A DNA stretch of 13,957 nucleotides from an uncultured Clostridia bacterium (GTDB lineage: Bacteria; Bacillota; Clostridia; TANB77; CAG-508). The DNA lies in the NCBI GenBank assembly GCA_944389715.1, contig CALXNI010000108.1, positions 1-13,957 of the forward strand. Direction: 5' to 3'. The position numbers and the translations under genes were made by a program. This document shows, piece after piece, positions 1 to 6,318 of the stretch (the first letter of the stretch is position 1; the number at the start of each line of letters is the position of its first letter). The notes under the pieces are model-generated. The model was given only the letters and a program-made list of their open reading frames with translations. It had not been told where the DNA came from and searched no databases.

Positions 1-70
1 CATAATATGAAAAAAGAGATGTATCTAAATAAATTCTTGGAATTTTGGCACGAGAATTCTGCCTTCTTAG

Positions 71-106
71 AAAAAAATGATATAAACTTTAATATTTATA
101 TCATTT
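71..106 (-). terminator. Possible intrinsic terminator, distal to the pilin gene
   Basis: A 12-bp AT-only inverted repeat (75-86 with 95-106, 8-nt loop) is followed on the minus strand by a run of seven T. It lies about 125 nt beyond a stronger hairpin (231-262), so it is either a back-up terminator for the pilin transcript or the end of a short separate RNA. No gene is recognisable between the two. The stem has little GC, so efficiency is doubtful. Confidence 0.4.
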
Positions 107-226
107 CTCCTTTTATAAATTTGTCGAAATTTATATTTTATTTTAAAATTTTAAAAAGTTTCAATCTGTATCAAAATTCTCCATTCCATTTGGAACCAAT
201 TATTTTAATGACATGCCTGTCGCGCC

Positions 227-262
227 AAAAATATAGGACTAAATTAATATTTAATCCTATAT
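227..262 (-). terminator. Intrinsic terminator of the pilin-like gene
   Basis: Inverted repeat 231-262 (outer eight pairs perfect and including two G-C pairs, one mismatch, then five more pairs) is followed on the minus strand by a short T run. It starts 28 nt after the TGA stop of the pilin-like gene. No convincing gene was seen in 1-290; an open frame on the plus strand there is AT-rich, has no good ribosome site and overlaps the pilin gene antisense. Confidence 0.6.
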
Positions 263-290
263 TTCAATACTATTTAAAATTTTATAAATA

Positions 291-1790
291 TCAGACTCCA
301 GATACCTTTATTATTGGACGTACAGCACACTCAGAACCATTGCCACTATTTTGATTAGGATGAGTTGCGTTTTCTTCTATTCCTACTACTCCCTTTCCTC
401 CAAAAAAACCATTTGATTCTCTTATTCCTACATATCTAATCCAGAAATTCACTACGTCTGTGCCATATTCCATTCTATCTGTACTGTTATATCGTGAAGC
501 AATAAAATACTCCTCTCCAATATTTGCTATGTTTTTACTATTCAATTTTTCAAAATACATCATTCTTAAACAATCTTCCTCACCTGCAGTATCAGATGTT
601 TTTATTTTTCCATTATACTTACTTGTTTCCCATTCTGATGGTATTCCATTATATGCGTTGTCCCCATTTAAATTTGGTCTTGGATCTACTGCTGCTCCTA
701 CACTTCTTACATTGTCGTCTGTTGCTAAACTATCATCTACTTGTTCTTTACAATAATTATTTATTCTATCTATCGCATTGTTGTATGAGTATATTGCTTG
801 ATCTATATTTTCATTTGGTGTTCCATTTCCATTTACATCTCCTGGTGTTTGTGCTGTTTCATCTTCATTACCTAATTGTAAACTTCCCATTGCAGTTGGA
901 CTTACTGCTTCTACTGTTCCATTTAAGTCATCATATAAAATTGTCCAGCCCTTATATTTTGCTTCTCCTGTAACTTCTTCTAAATCTTTTCCTTCATTTC
1001 CTTGTGGTTTATATGCTATTTCTAAACTTTTAGTATAATAATTTGTTGTATCTATTATTATCTTGTATGCTATTCCATTATACATTATATATCCATACAT
1101 TTCTATAGTTCCTTCACTTGTAGTTGCTACTGGTAAATAACTTACCGATGTTGATGCATCTGGTATTGTTCCTTCTTCGTCTATAAAAGTCATTGTTTCC
1201 ATATTTGCTATTTCTGTAACAGGTCTTCCAGTTTCATCTTGTCCTAATATATATTTTCTAAACAAATCTGGAATCTCCCCTGTTGGAGTATTAGGTTCAT
1301 CGTCTCCTTCTGGGGTTTGTGTTTCTCCATTTGGTCCTGTTATTATTCCATCTTTACTTACTGTAAATACATTACCATTTGGACTTGTTGCTGTAAATGG
1401 CCCTATATCTTCTCCTGTTACACTCCAACCTGATGCTAAATTGTTTTGCAAAGTTTCTGCATTTGGTATTTGTAGGTTCTTATCTAATGATGCTACTACT
1501 GCTGACAATAATTGTTCTCTGTCTATTTCTATTTGTGTTTGCTTAGTTGCTTGTCTTGCTTTTGTAAATAGCCCTCCATTTAGTGCTACGTTTATTGTTA
1601 CTCCTACTAATATTAGCATTACAATTATTGTTATTATTAATGCTATTAGGGTTATTCCTTTGGAGTTTGGGCAGACACAGGGGTCTGCCCCTACATTGTT
1701 ATATTTTTTGTTTTGGTTTTGTGGGTCGCCCAAGGGTGCGACCCCTACAGGATTTGACATTATTTTATTTTCTAATTTTGTTTTTTGCAT
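291..1790 (-). CDS. Prepilin-like (type IV pilin N-terminal motif) surface protein with a repeat-expanded leader
   Basis: A 499-aa protein. Residues 45-60 carry the class III signal of clostridial pilin-like proteins: a glycine cleavage site followed by ITLIALIITIIVML, one hydrophobic helix, without the Glu+5 typical of true pilins. A prepilin peptidase would be expected to cut after Gly45, leaving a surface-anchored or secreted protein. The remainder is an acidic linker (about 150-175) and a C-terminal region with EEYFIASRY and AVRPIIKVS, resembling clostridial surface proteins whose function I cannot name. The leader is unusually long (45 aa against roughly 6-15) because two palindromic repeat units are translated within it. 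The start at 1790 follows a GGAGAGGAG site with 8-nt spacing. The stop is TGA, the only one among the recognised genes, with a TAA three codons further on. A promoter (1848-1876) and terminator (227-262) suggest a monocistronic unit. Confidence 0.8.
   Translation of the reverse strand: MQKTKLENKIMSNPVGVAPLGDPQNQNKKYNNVGADPCVCPNSKGITLIALIITIIVMLILVGVTINVALNGGLFTKARQATKQTQIEIDREQLLSAVVASLDKNLQIPNAETLQNNLASGWSVTGEDIGPFTATSPNGNVFTVSKDGIITGPNGETQTPEGDDEPNTPTGEIPDLFRKYILGQDETGRPVTEIANMETMTFIDEEGTIPDASTSVSYLPVATTSEGTIEMYGYIMYNGIAYKIIIDTTNYYTKSLEIAYKPQGNEGKDLEEVTGEAKYKGWTILYDDLNGTVEAVSPTAMGSLQLGNEDETAQTPGDVNGNGTPNENIDQAIYSYNNAIDRINNYCKEQVDDSLATDDNVRSVGAAVDPRPNLNGDNAYNGIPSEWETSKYNGKIKTSDTAGEEDCLRMMYFEKLNSKNIANIGEEYFIASRYNSTDRMEYGTDVVNFWIRYVGIRESNGFFGGKGVVGIEENATHPNQNSGNGSECAVRPIIKVSGV
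1669..1695 (-). repeat. TGTAGGGG palindromic repeat, unit 1, inside the pilin leader
   Basis: On the minus strand it begins TGTAGGGG and forms an 8-bp stem (1669-1676 with 1683-1690) with a 6-nt loop. It belongs to the same family as the copies at 1723-1749, 2046-2069, 3572-3594, 13894-13921 and 13939-13957: fixed TGTAGGGG edge, variable arms. Here it is read in frame and encodes VGADPCVCP of the pilin leader. Confidence 0.8.
1723..1749 (-). repeat. TGTAGGGG palindromic repeat, unit 2, inside the pilin leader
   Basis: Second unit, same orientation as the first and 27 nt from it. The 7-bp stem pairs 1723-1729 with 1738-1744. In frame it encodes VGVAPLGDP. The two units have different arm sequences but the same edge, as expected for independently diverged members of a mobile palindromic repeat family. 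Confidence 0.8.
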
Positions 1791-1847
1791 TTGTTTTTCT
1801 CCTCTCCTTCTTTTGTATTTTTTACTTTATGATTTTTATTTATGTAT

Positions 1848-1876
1848 ATTATAAGTTATATGTTTTTACAAGTCAA
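1848..1876 (-). promoter_or_regulatory. Sigma-A-type promoter for the pilin-like gene
   Basis: On the minus strand TTGACT (1871-1876), a 17-nt spacer, then TATAAT (1848-1853). It lies about 58 nt upstream of the start codon at 1790 and just inside the end of the non-coding element at 1919. Confidence 0.65.
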
Positions 1877-1918
1877 TATTCTTGTTTGTTTTTTTGAGGA
1901 GGTTTTTGCTGTTTAATG

Positions 1919-2099
1919 TTCAGTCTAAAATTATAATTTGTAATGTTAAATGCAAAATATTATAAATCTGTTAATGAGCCGAGGAGCTGAATAAATTTAT
2001 GTTTTTAACAGATTATATTTTATTTTAGTAATTTCTTTGGAGAGCGGGCGAACACAGTTCGCCCCTACATGAACTCTACTTTTTAAATTTTGGGCTGAA
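1919..2099. repeat. Short copy of a MITE-like element with terminal inverted repeats
   Basis: About 181 bp, no coding capacity. The ends are imperfect inverted repeats (TTCAGTCTAAAATT at 1919-1932; its near complement at 2086-2099). Inside are a second inverted repeat (AATCTGTTA at 1965-1973 against 2006-2014), the motif GAGCCGAGGAGCT, and a TGTAGGGG-family palindrome (2046-2069). The whole sequence recurs in inverted orientation at 3536-3856, where an additional inner hairpin module is present. The order of parts is the same in both, so the palindrome appears to be an integral module. No transposase is in view. The rest of 1801-2221 holds the pilin promoter and rpmB leader. Confidence 0.75.
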
Positions 2100-2147
2100 A
2101 AGTAGCTTTTTCTGAAATTCCTTATAAAATTATTTTTCTTAAAACCC

Positions 2148-2176
2148 TTGTATTATTTTTTAATTTATGCTAAACT
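2148..2176 (+). promoter_or_regulatory. Extended -10 promoter for rpmB
   Basis: TTGTAT (2148-2153), a 17-nt spacer ending in TGC, then TAAACT (2171-2176), giving an extended -10 form. The expected transcript has a leader of about 40 nt and an AGGAGGTG ribosome site (2207-2214) ahead of the start at 2222. Confidence 0.6.
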
Positions 2177-2221
2177 AGTAAATAGTCAGTTTATAAGCAA
2201 GATATAGGAGGTGCATACATT

Positions 2222-2419
2222 ATGGCAAGATGTGAAATTTGTAATAAATCATTAAATTATGGAAATAAACTTAGCATAACACGTTCACATATTAGTAAAA
2301 GAACTTCAAGAACTTTTAAACCAAATTTAAGAACAGTAAAAACAATTATAAATGGTGAACCAAGAAAGATAAAAGTTTGTGCTAAATGCTTACGTTCTGG
2401 TAAAGTAGTAAAAGCATAA
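2222..2419 (+). CDS. rpmB: 50S ribosomal protein L28
   Basis: A 65-aa basic protein of normal length for bacterial L28, a structural protein of the large ribosomal subunit. It has the N-terminal MARCEICNK with a CxxC pair (Cys4, Cys7), the central R-T-FKPNLR-V segment, and a second CxxC-like pair near the C terminus (VCAKCLRSGKV), so it is the zinc-binding C+ form. It is preceded by a consensus ribosome site and its own promoter, and followed at once by a hairpin terminator. It converges on spoVM, the same arrangement as in Bacillus subtilis. The gene reads cleanly with no frame disturbance and uses CGT for arginine twice. Confidence 0.95.
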   Translation: MARCEICNKSLNYGNKLSITRSHISKRTSRTFKPNLRTVKTIINGEPRKIKVCAKCLRSGKVVKA

Positions 2420-2456
2420 TAAAAAAATAGGTGCAGACCTATTTTTTTTATTATGC
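2414..2456. terminator. Bidirectional terminator between rpmB and spoVM
   Basis: A long near-perfect hairpin: GCATAAT plus an A-rich arm ending AATAGGT (2414-2432), a GCAG loop (2433-2436) and the complementary arm (2437-2456) with an eight-T run. It overlaps the end of rpmB, and because the A and T runs are symmetrical it could also end transcripts arriving from spoVM. Confidence 0.8.
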
Positions 2457-2523
2457 TTTATACTATAATTAATATTGGAAATGTAATAATGTTAATTTAT
2501 GTATAGCAAAAGCTTTTATTTTT

Positions 2524-2595
2524 TTACTTTACTCCAAATATTAACTTTACAATTCCTCTTAAAAATTTAGGAACTTTTTTTACTACTATTGTCAT
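2524..2595 (-). CDS. spoVM: Stage V sporulation protein M (SpoVM), 23 aa
   Basis: A 23-codon gene whose product aligns without gaps to the 26-residue SpoVM of Bacillus subtilis: Lys7, Pro9, Lys10, Phe11, Leu12, Gly14, Ile15, Val16, a basic residue at 17 and Gly21 all match (core VPKFLRGIVK). SpoVM is an amphipathic helix that sits on the curved forespore membrane and recruits SpoIVA to start the spore coat; Pro9 is the residue known to be critical. It is convergent with rpmB and transcribed in the same direction as prkC and rpe, matching the known neighbourhood. The start ATG at 2595 has GGAG 13 nt upstream, a long spacing; an in-frame TTG three codons earlier lies too close to that site. It follows the 49-aa membrane gene by 59 nt and is probably co-transcribed. 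Confidence 0.85.
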   Translation of the reverse strand: MTIVVKKVPKFLRGIVKLIFGVK

Positions 2596-2654
2596 TTTAC
2601 ACAACACACTCCTTTATTTTATTATGTTTTGGTTTTATTATTTGTTATTAGTTT

Positions 2655-2804
2655 CTAACAAGAAAGCCATGCTATTCCTACGGTAACTAATATTATTCCA
2701 ATAATAAATAACCAACCTGAAAATGGAAGTAATATAACAAGCAATACCCCGAGTCCAAATCCAATTAAGCATACTGCCAATGTTTTTCTAAATAGTTTTA
2801 ACAT
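2655..2804 (-). CDS. Small hydrophobic membrane protein (49 aa), function unknown
   Basis: A 49-codon reading frame with an ideal AGGAGG site 5 nt before the ATG at 2804 and a TAG stop. After a basic N-terminus (MLKLFRK) two hydrophobic stretches (about 9-27 and 31-47) are separated by LLPFSGW, a likely membrane hairpin. I do not recognise a named family. It lies 59 nt upstream of spoVM on the same strand, so a sporulation-linked role is possible but only inferred from position. Its single CTCGGG run shows CGG out of frame, with no frame break. Confidence 0.7.
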   Translation of the reverse strand: MLKLFRKTLAVCLIGFGLGVLLVILLPFSGWLFIIGIILVTVGIAWLSC

Positions 2805-2842
2805 TATTACCTCCTATAATATCTTTAAATGCTTTTATTTAT

Positions 2843-2848
2843 TATAAT
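2843..2848 (+). promoter_or_regulatory. Possible -10 box for nth
   Basis: TATAAT at 2843-2848, 31 nt before the proposed TTG start of nth; no good -35 is visible at the usual distance (TATCTT at 2820-2825). The area also holds the divergent start of the 49-aa gene and is very AT-rich, so this is weak. Confidence 0.35.
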
Positions 2849-2879
2849 ATATTATTTTTTATGTAAAAGGGTGATAGTT

Positions 2880-3538
2880 TTGAAAGATAATTGTAATCAT
2901 AATAATTCTACAGAAAATATTGTAAAAATAATAAATTTATTAAAAAAAACATATCCTGATGCAACATGTAGTTTAGATTTTGAAAATCCTTTTGAGCTTC
3001 GGAATAGCTGTTATGTTATCTGCTCAATGTACAGATGAAAGGGTAAATAAAACTACTCCTTGTATTTTTTCAAAATACAATACCCCACAAGATTTTATAG
3101 ATATAGATATTAATACTTTAGAAGATTTAATTCATCCTTGTGGTTTCTACAAAAATAAAGCAAAAAATATCAAAGCATATGCAAAAAAAGTCTTAGAAGA
3201 TTATGGTGGGAATTTGCCTATGAGCATAGACCAACTTATGACATTACCTGGTATTGGTAGAAAAAGTGCAAATGTAATTATGTTAGAAGCTTTTAATGAA
3301 CCTGTTCGGTATTGCTGTTGATACACATGCTAAAAGAATTTCAAATAGATTAGGTTTATCTAATAATACAGATCCTAACAAAATTGAACAAGATTTACTT
3401 AAGATAATCCCAAAAAAATATTATAAAGATGTTAATCATCTGTTTGTTTGGCATGGGAGAAATATTTGTACAGCTAGAAACCCAAAATGTAATAATTGCC
3501 CTATAGCTAAATTTTGTAAATTCTATGAGGGTTGTTAA
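2880..3538 (+). CDS. nth: Endonuclease III, interrupted by two +1 frameshifts at CGG
   Basis: DNA glycosylase/AP lyase of base excision repair for oxidised pyrimidines. Joining three frames gives about 218 aa (E. coli 211): VMLSAQCTDERVNK early, the helix-hairpin-helix LPGIGRKSANV with catalytic Lys near residue 128, IAVDTH with catalytic Asp near 147, and a C-terminal 4Fe-4S site C-x6-C-x2-C-x5-C. The frame shifts by +1 at CGG 3000-3002 (after FEL, before IAVMLSAQ) and again at CGG 3307-3309 (after EPV, before IAVDTH). Both sites read TTCGGWATWGCTGTT, with one surplus C before a Gly codon. The start is probably TTG at 2880 after AAAGGGTGAT; in-frame GTG at 2871 is an alternative. The TAA stop sits at the edge of the long MITE-like element. 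Two independent lesions at the same motif, with all catalytic residues kept, argue for recoding over decay. Confidence 0.85.
3000..3003 (+). other. +1 frameshift site 1 in nth (CTT CGGA ATA)
   Basis: Zero-frame reading of CGG gives RNSCYV and a stop at 3036-3038; skipping C3000 gives L-G-IAVMLSAQ, the family sequence. The residue at the site is usually Leu, Val or Ala in this family, so glycine here is less diagnostic than at the other sites. Confidence 0.8.
3307..3310 (+). other. +1 frameshift site 2 in nth (GTT CGGT ATT)
   Basis: The incoming frame would read CGG TAT TGC TGT TGA and stop. Skipping C3307 yields V-G-IAVDTHAKR and continues to the iron-sulfur cluster. The 11-nt context is nearly identical to site 1, differing only at W positions. 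Confidence 0.8.
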
Positions 3539-3856
3539 TGTTCAAACTAAAATTTAAAAAGTAGAGTTAAATGTAGGGGCGATTTTAATCGCCCGCTCTC
3601 CAAAGAAATTGCTAAAATATGAATTATAATCTGTTAAAAACATAAATTTATTTAGCTCCTCGGCTCAATACGTGTTTTAGCAATTCTAGCGTAAAATTGA
3701 ACGAGCCTCTCGGTATCCCGCTTCCTCCTTCAATTTTCCTTAAGAATTGCACAAACACTCCAATCACATTCGTCGCTTCATAAATTGATGTGTTTTAACA
3801 GATTTATAATATTTTGTATTTAACATTAAAAATTATAATTTGGTCTAAACATTTTA
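3536..3856. repeat. Long copy of the MITE-like element (opposite orientation to 1919-2099)
   Basis: About 320 bp with no gene. Imperfect terminal inverted repeats (TTAATGTTCAAACTAAAATT at the left, near complement at 3830-3856) enclose the TGTAGGGG palindrome (3572-3594), the inverted pair AATCTGTTA (3628-3636 / 3796-3804) and the motif AGCTCCTCGGCTC. Compared with the short copy it has an extra module of about 125 bp (roughly 3667-3792) forming an extended imperfect hairpin: 3672-3701 against 3729-3757. The element accounts for most of the gap between nth and the bactofilin-like gene, and nth's TAA stop lies at its left edge. Confidence 0.75.
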
Positions 3857-3897
3857 ACTGAGGGTTAATTAAATTGTAATTTATCATAAAATTTAAA

Positions 3898-3927
3898 TTG
3901 ACAATTATGCTTTAAATGCTATATAGT
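3898..3927 (+). promoter_or_regulatory. Promoter for the bactofilin-like gene
   Basis: Perfect -35 TTGACA (3898-3903), an 18-nt spacer and TATAGT (3922-3927); TATATA two bases earlier gives 16-nt spacing. It lies just outside the MITE-like element, about 40 nt upstream of the start codon. Confidence 0.65.
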
Positions 3928-3965
3928 AATATTATTAATTATACTATTAAAGGAGGATTTTTTTA

Positions 3966-5411
3966 ATGAAAAAAGTAAAAATTAAATTTTTAATTACTTT
4001 ATTTATATTGCTTTTACTATCTTTTAGTGTTTTTTCTTCACATATAAGTGCAAATGAAGTAATTCCTATATCTGCCACTGAAATTACAGATAATACAACA
4101 CAAAGTAATTCTGAGGCAGATTTAAGACATTCGTCTGACTTATACATATATGAAGAAAATGAATATAATATTAAAAATATTATTGATGGTAATGTATTTG
4201 CTTCTGTAGATACTCTTAATATTGACCCTAGCTATAATGGAGGCATTATTAGTGGAAATTTATATGCAATAGCTGATACAGTAAATATTAAATCAAATGT
4301 TATATATTCTGAAACAGAAAAAGATGAATTTGGAAATTCTAAATTAGAGTCTGTAACTAATTCTTCAACAATATATGGTAATGTATTTATAGCAGCAAAT
4401 AAATTCGTATTAGAACCAAAATGTGAAATTAATGGAGATTTATATATCTTTGCAAACGAAATAGAATTATCTCAAAATTCTATTATACGCGGAAATGTAT
4501 TTGTTGTTGGTAATACTCTTGATTTAAACTGTGAAATAAATGATGGCGACTTATATGCAACTGTTAATAACTTTAATATGAAATATTATGGTTTTATATA
4601 TAGAGATTTACATCTTTCTGCTAAAAATGCGAATATAGCTGGTTATGTATATAGAAATTCTTATATAACTGCAAACAATGTTACAACAACTGATACATTT
4701 ATTAATAAGAATGATTTTAATGTGTATAATTCATCAAATTTAACATTTTCTGGAGATGTTAAGGGAAATGCAAATATAAATTCTAAAAATATTAATTTTG
4801 TTTCTCAGAGTGATGACGGTAGAGATGTTATTTGTAGAATTTCTGGTAATTTGACTTATTCTTCTAAAAACGAATTACAACTTCAAGAAGGCCTTGTTCT
4901 TGGAAAAATGCAATATAGTAAATATAGCAGTTCAAATAATATACTATTAAATATTGGAAAATATTTGCTTGGTTTAATTACATCTTTAATTTATATTTTT
5001 ATAATTTATATTTTAGCTAAAAAAATTATGCCTAACTTTTTAGAAAATTTACCTAAAATTAAATTTACTAAAATATTAATTTGCTTTGGTATAGGGATTG
5101 CAACTATTATATTAGTTCCTATAATATCACTTCTGTTATTAATTACTCAAATAGGAAGTTTATTAGGTTTATTGTTAATGATAATTTACATTTTATTGTT
5201 AATGATTGCAAAACCAATATTTATTATAACTATTTCTAAAATGATTAATAATAAATTTTCATCTATTAATCTTTATATAACTATTTTATTTACAACTATA
5301 GTATTTTCATTAATTAATTTAATACCATATTTAGGATTTATTGTATCATTAATAGTTATATCTACTGGGTTTGGAATTATAGTTAAGAATTTATTGCCAA
5401 GTAAAAAGTAA
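3966..5411 (+). CDS. Exported bactofilin-like (polymer-forming) protein with a multi-pass C-terminal membrane domain
   Basis: 481 aa. A signal peptide (about 1-30, basic start then hydrophobic core, ending SHISANE) is followed by a repetitive region (about 50-320) of short beta-strand rungs such as YGNVFIAANKF, GDLYIFANEI and RGNVFVVGNTL, the pattern of bactofilin-type right-handed beta-helices. The last 150 residues hold four or more hydrophobic helices (starting near LLNIGKYLLGL) that would anchor the helix outside the membrane. Classical bactofilins are cytosolic and lack both signal and membrane domain, so this belongs to the fused membrane-bound group; I infer a role in envelope organisation only by analogy. 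An AGGAGG site (3951-3956) precedes the ATG. The frame is undisturbed: its CGG triplets are out of frame (CGC GGA, GAC GGT). Confidence 0.75.
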   Translation: MKKVKIKFLITLFILLLLSFSVFSSHISANEVIPISATEITDNTTQSNSEADLRHSSDLYIYEENEYNIKNIIDGNVFASVDTLNIDPSYNGGIISGNLYAIADTVNIKSNVIYSETEKDEFGNSKLESVTNSSTIYGNVFIAANKFVLEPKCEINGDLYIFANEIELSQNSIIRGNVFVVGNTLDLNCEINDGDLYATVNNFNMKYYGFIYRDLHLSAKNANIAGYVYRNSYITANNVTTTDTFINKNDFNVYNSSNLTFSGDVKGNANINSKNINFVSQSDDGRDVICRISGNLTYSSKNELQLQEGLVLGKMQYSKYSSSNNILLNIGKYLLGLITSLIYIFIIYILAKKIMPNFLENLPKIKFTKILICFGIGIATIILVPIISLLLLITQIGSLLGLLLMIIYILLLMIAKPIFIITISKMINNKFSSINLYITILFTTIVFSLINLIPYLGFIVSLIVISTGFGIIVKNLLPSKK

Positions 5412-5424
5412 CTAATAAAAAAAT

Positions 5425-5449
5425 AAGGATAGTATTTTATGCTATCCTT
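5425..5449 (+). terminator. Terminator of the bactofilin-like gene
   Basis: AAGGATAG (5425-5432) pairs with CTATCCTT (5442-5449), starting 14 nt after the stop codon. The following T run is short and interrupted. Confidence 0.6.
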
Positions 5450-5471
5450 TAATTATTTTAATAAAATTTTA

Positions 5472-5502
5472 AAACAGTTTAGGATATTCCCTAGAACTGT
5501 TT
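5472..5502 (-). terminator. Terminator of rpe
   Basis: On the minus strand AAACAGTT, a bulged C, TAGG, a short loop, then CCTA and AACTGTTT followed by T/A-rich sequence. It overlaps the last bases of the rpe stop codon and faces the convergent terminator at 5425-5449. Confidence 0.7.
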
Positions 5503-6157
5503 ATTTTAATTCTTTTATTGCTAGTTTAAAGTCTTTTGCAGATATTATGCTACTACCCGCTACAGCAATATCTATTCCCGCTTCTTTTACCATATTTATT
5601 GTTTCTTTGTTTACTCCACCATCTACTTCTATATATGTATCTAAGTTGTTATCTAATATGTATTTTTTTAACTCTTTTACCTTTTGAAGAGTTTCTGGTA
5701 TTAATTTTTGTCCACCCTTTCCTGGTTCTACTGTCATTATAAGTACCATATGTAGCATTGGTAAAAATTTTTTTATTAACTCTACATCAGTGTTTGGTTT
5801 TATTGATATTGATGGTTTTATATTGTTTTCTTTAATATAGTTTATAAGTTTTATTACTTCTTGTTCATCCTTGCAAGCTTCGTAATGGAAAGTAATTATA
5901 CTTGGAGAAAGGGGTATATATCTATCAATATTTTCTTTAATATTTTCTACCATAAGATGTATATCAAGTGGTAAATTAGACATTTGTTTTATTATGTTTG
6001 AATATTCGTACATTATTGATTCTGTATTTTTTTCTACAAATTTACCGTCCATTACGTCTATATGGTAATAATCAGTTCCAGCTGTTTCTAAGTCGTAAAA
6101 TGTTTTTGTTGCATTTTCTTTTTCTATTGTTAATATTGATGTAGATATTTCTATCAT
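5501..6157 (-). CDS. rpe: Ribulose-phosphate 3-epimerase
   Basis: 218 aa, normal length. Interconverts ribulose-5-phosphate and xylulose-5-phosphate in the pentose phosphate pathway, in the cytosol, as a metal-dependent TIM barrel. The metal and catalytic residues are present: His32 and Asp34 in HIDVMDGKFV, His67 in PLDIHLMVEN, Asp179 in EVDGGVN; the phosphate-binding loops MTVEPGKGGQK (141-151) and AVAGSSI are also there. The usual APSIL start is STSIL. I chose the ATG at 6157 because AAGGAG lies 8 nt before it and the family begins there; the open frame extends further upstream without homology. It follows prkC after a 189-nt gap where rsgA normally lies. Confidence 0.9.
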   Translation of the reverse strand: MIEISTSILTIEKENATKTFYDLETAGTDYYHIDVMDGKFVEKNTESIMYEYSNIIKQMSNLPLDIHLMVENIKENIDRYIPLSPSIITFHYEACKDEQEVIKLINYIKENNIKPSISIKPNTDVELIKKFLPMLHMVLIMTVEPGKGGQKLIPETLQKVKELKKYILDNNLDTYIEVDGGVNKETINMVKEAGIDIAVAGSSIISAKDFKLAIKELK

Positions 6158-6290
6158 TATTATTTCTCCTTTTTTATATAAATTGTAATTTGTTGTTGTG
6201 ATGTGAGAGGTGTGAAGTGTGAGGTTGCATATGGTGATATACAAATTATGTTTGGGACATTACATTAAAATTATAAATTAAATTCATCGA

Positions 6291-6318
6291 TTTAATGAAA
6301 ATTTTAATTTTCATTAAA
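6291..6318. repeat. AT-rich perfect inverted repeat between prkC and rpe
   Basis: A 13-bp perfect stem with a 2-nt loop (TTTAATGAAAATT and its complement), about 30 nt past the prkC stop codon. It could weaken or end prkC transcripts, but has only one G-C pair. The same gap holds a degenerate pyrimidine-rich CACACTTCACACC tract near 6200-6225 and no gene. Confidence 0.5.

Noticed and set aside
30..65. GGCACGAGAATTC resembling a cloning adaptor
   Set aside because: The match is partial, in the wrong order for a known linker and within natural AT-rich sequence; probably chance.
7..354. Open frame of 115 codons on the plus strand at the window start
   Set aside because: No ribosome site, no recognisable domain, extreme AT-driven composition, and it runs antisense through the pilin terminators and 3' end.
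2829..3538. nth as a plain pseudogene
   Set aside because: Both breaks are at identical CGG motifs and all catalytic and cluster residues are kept; the same kind of break is seen in prkC, prpC and clpX. Not excluded if reads show errors.
3541..3960. Riboswitch or long structured leader upstream of the bactofilin-like gene
   Set aside because: The structure belongs to the repeat element, which recurs in another context, and the promoter lies downstream of it.
6158..6244. Longer Rpe starting at 6244
   Set aside because: The extra 29 residues have no family counterpart and an AAGGAG site directly precedes the ATG at 6157.
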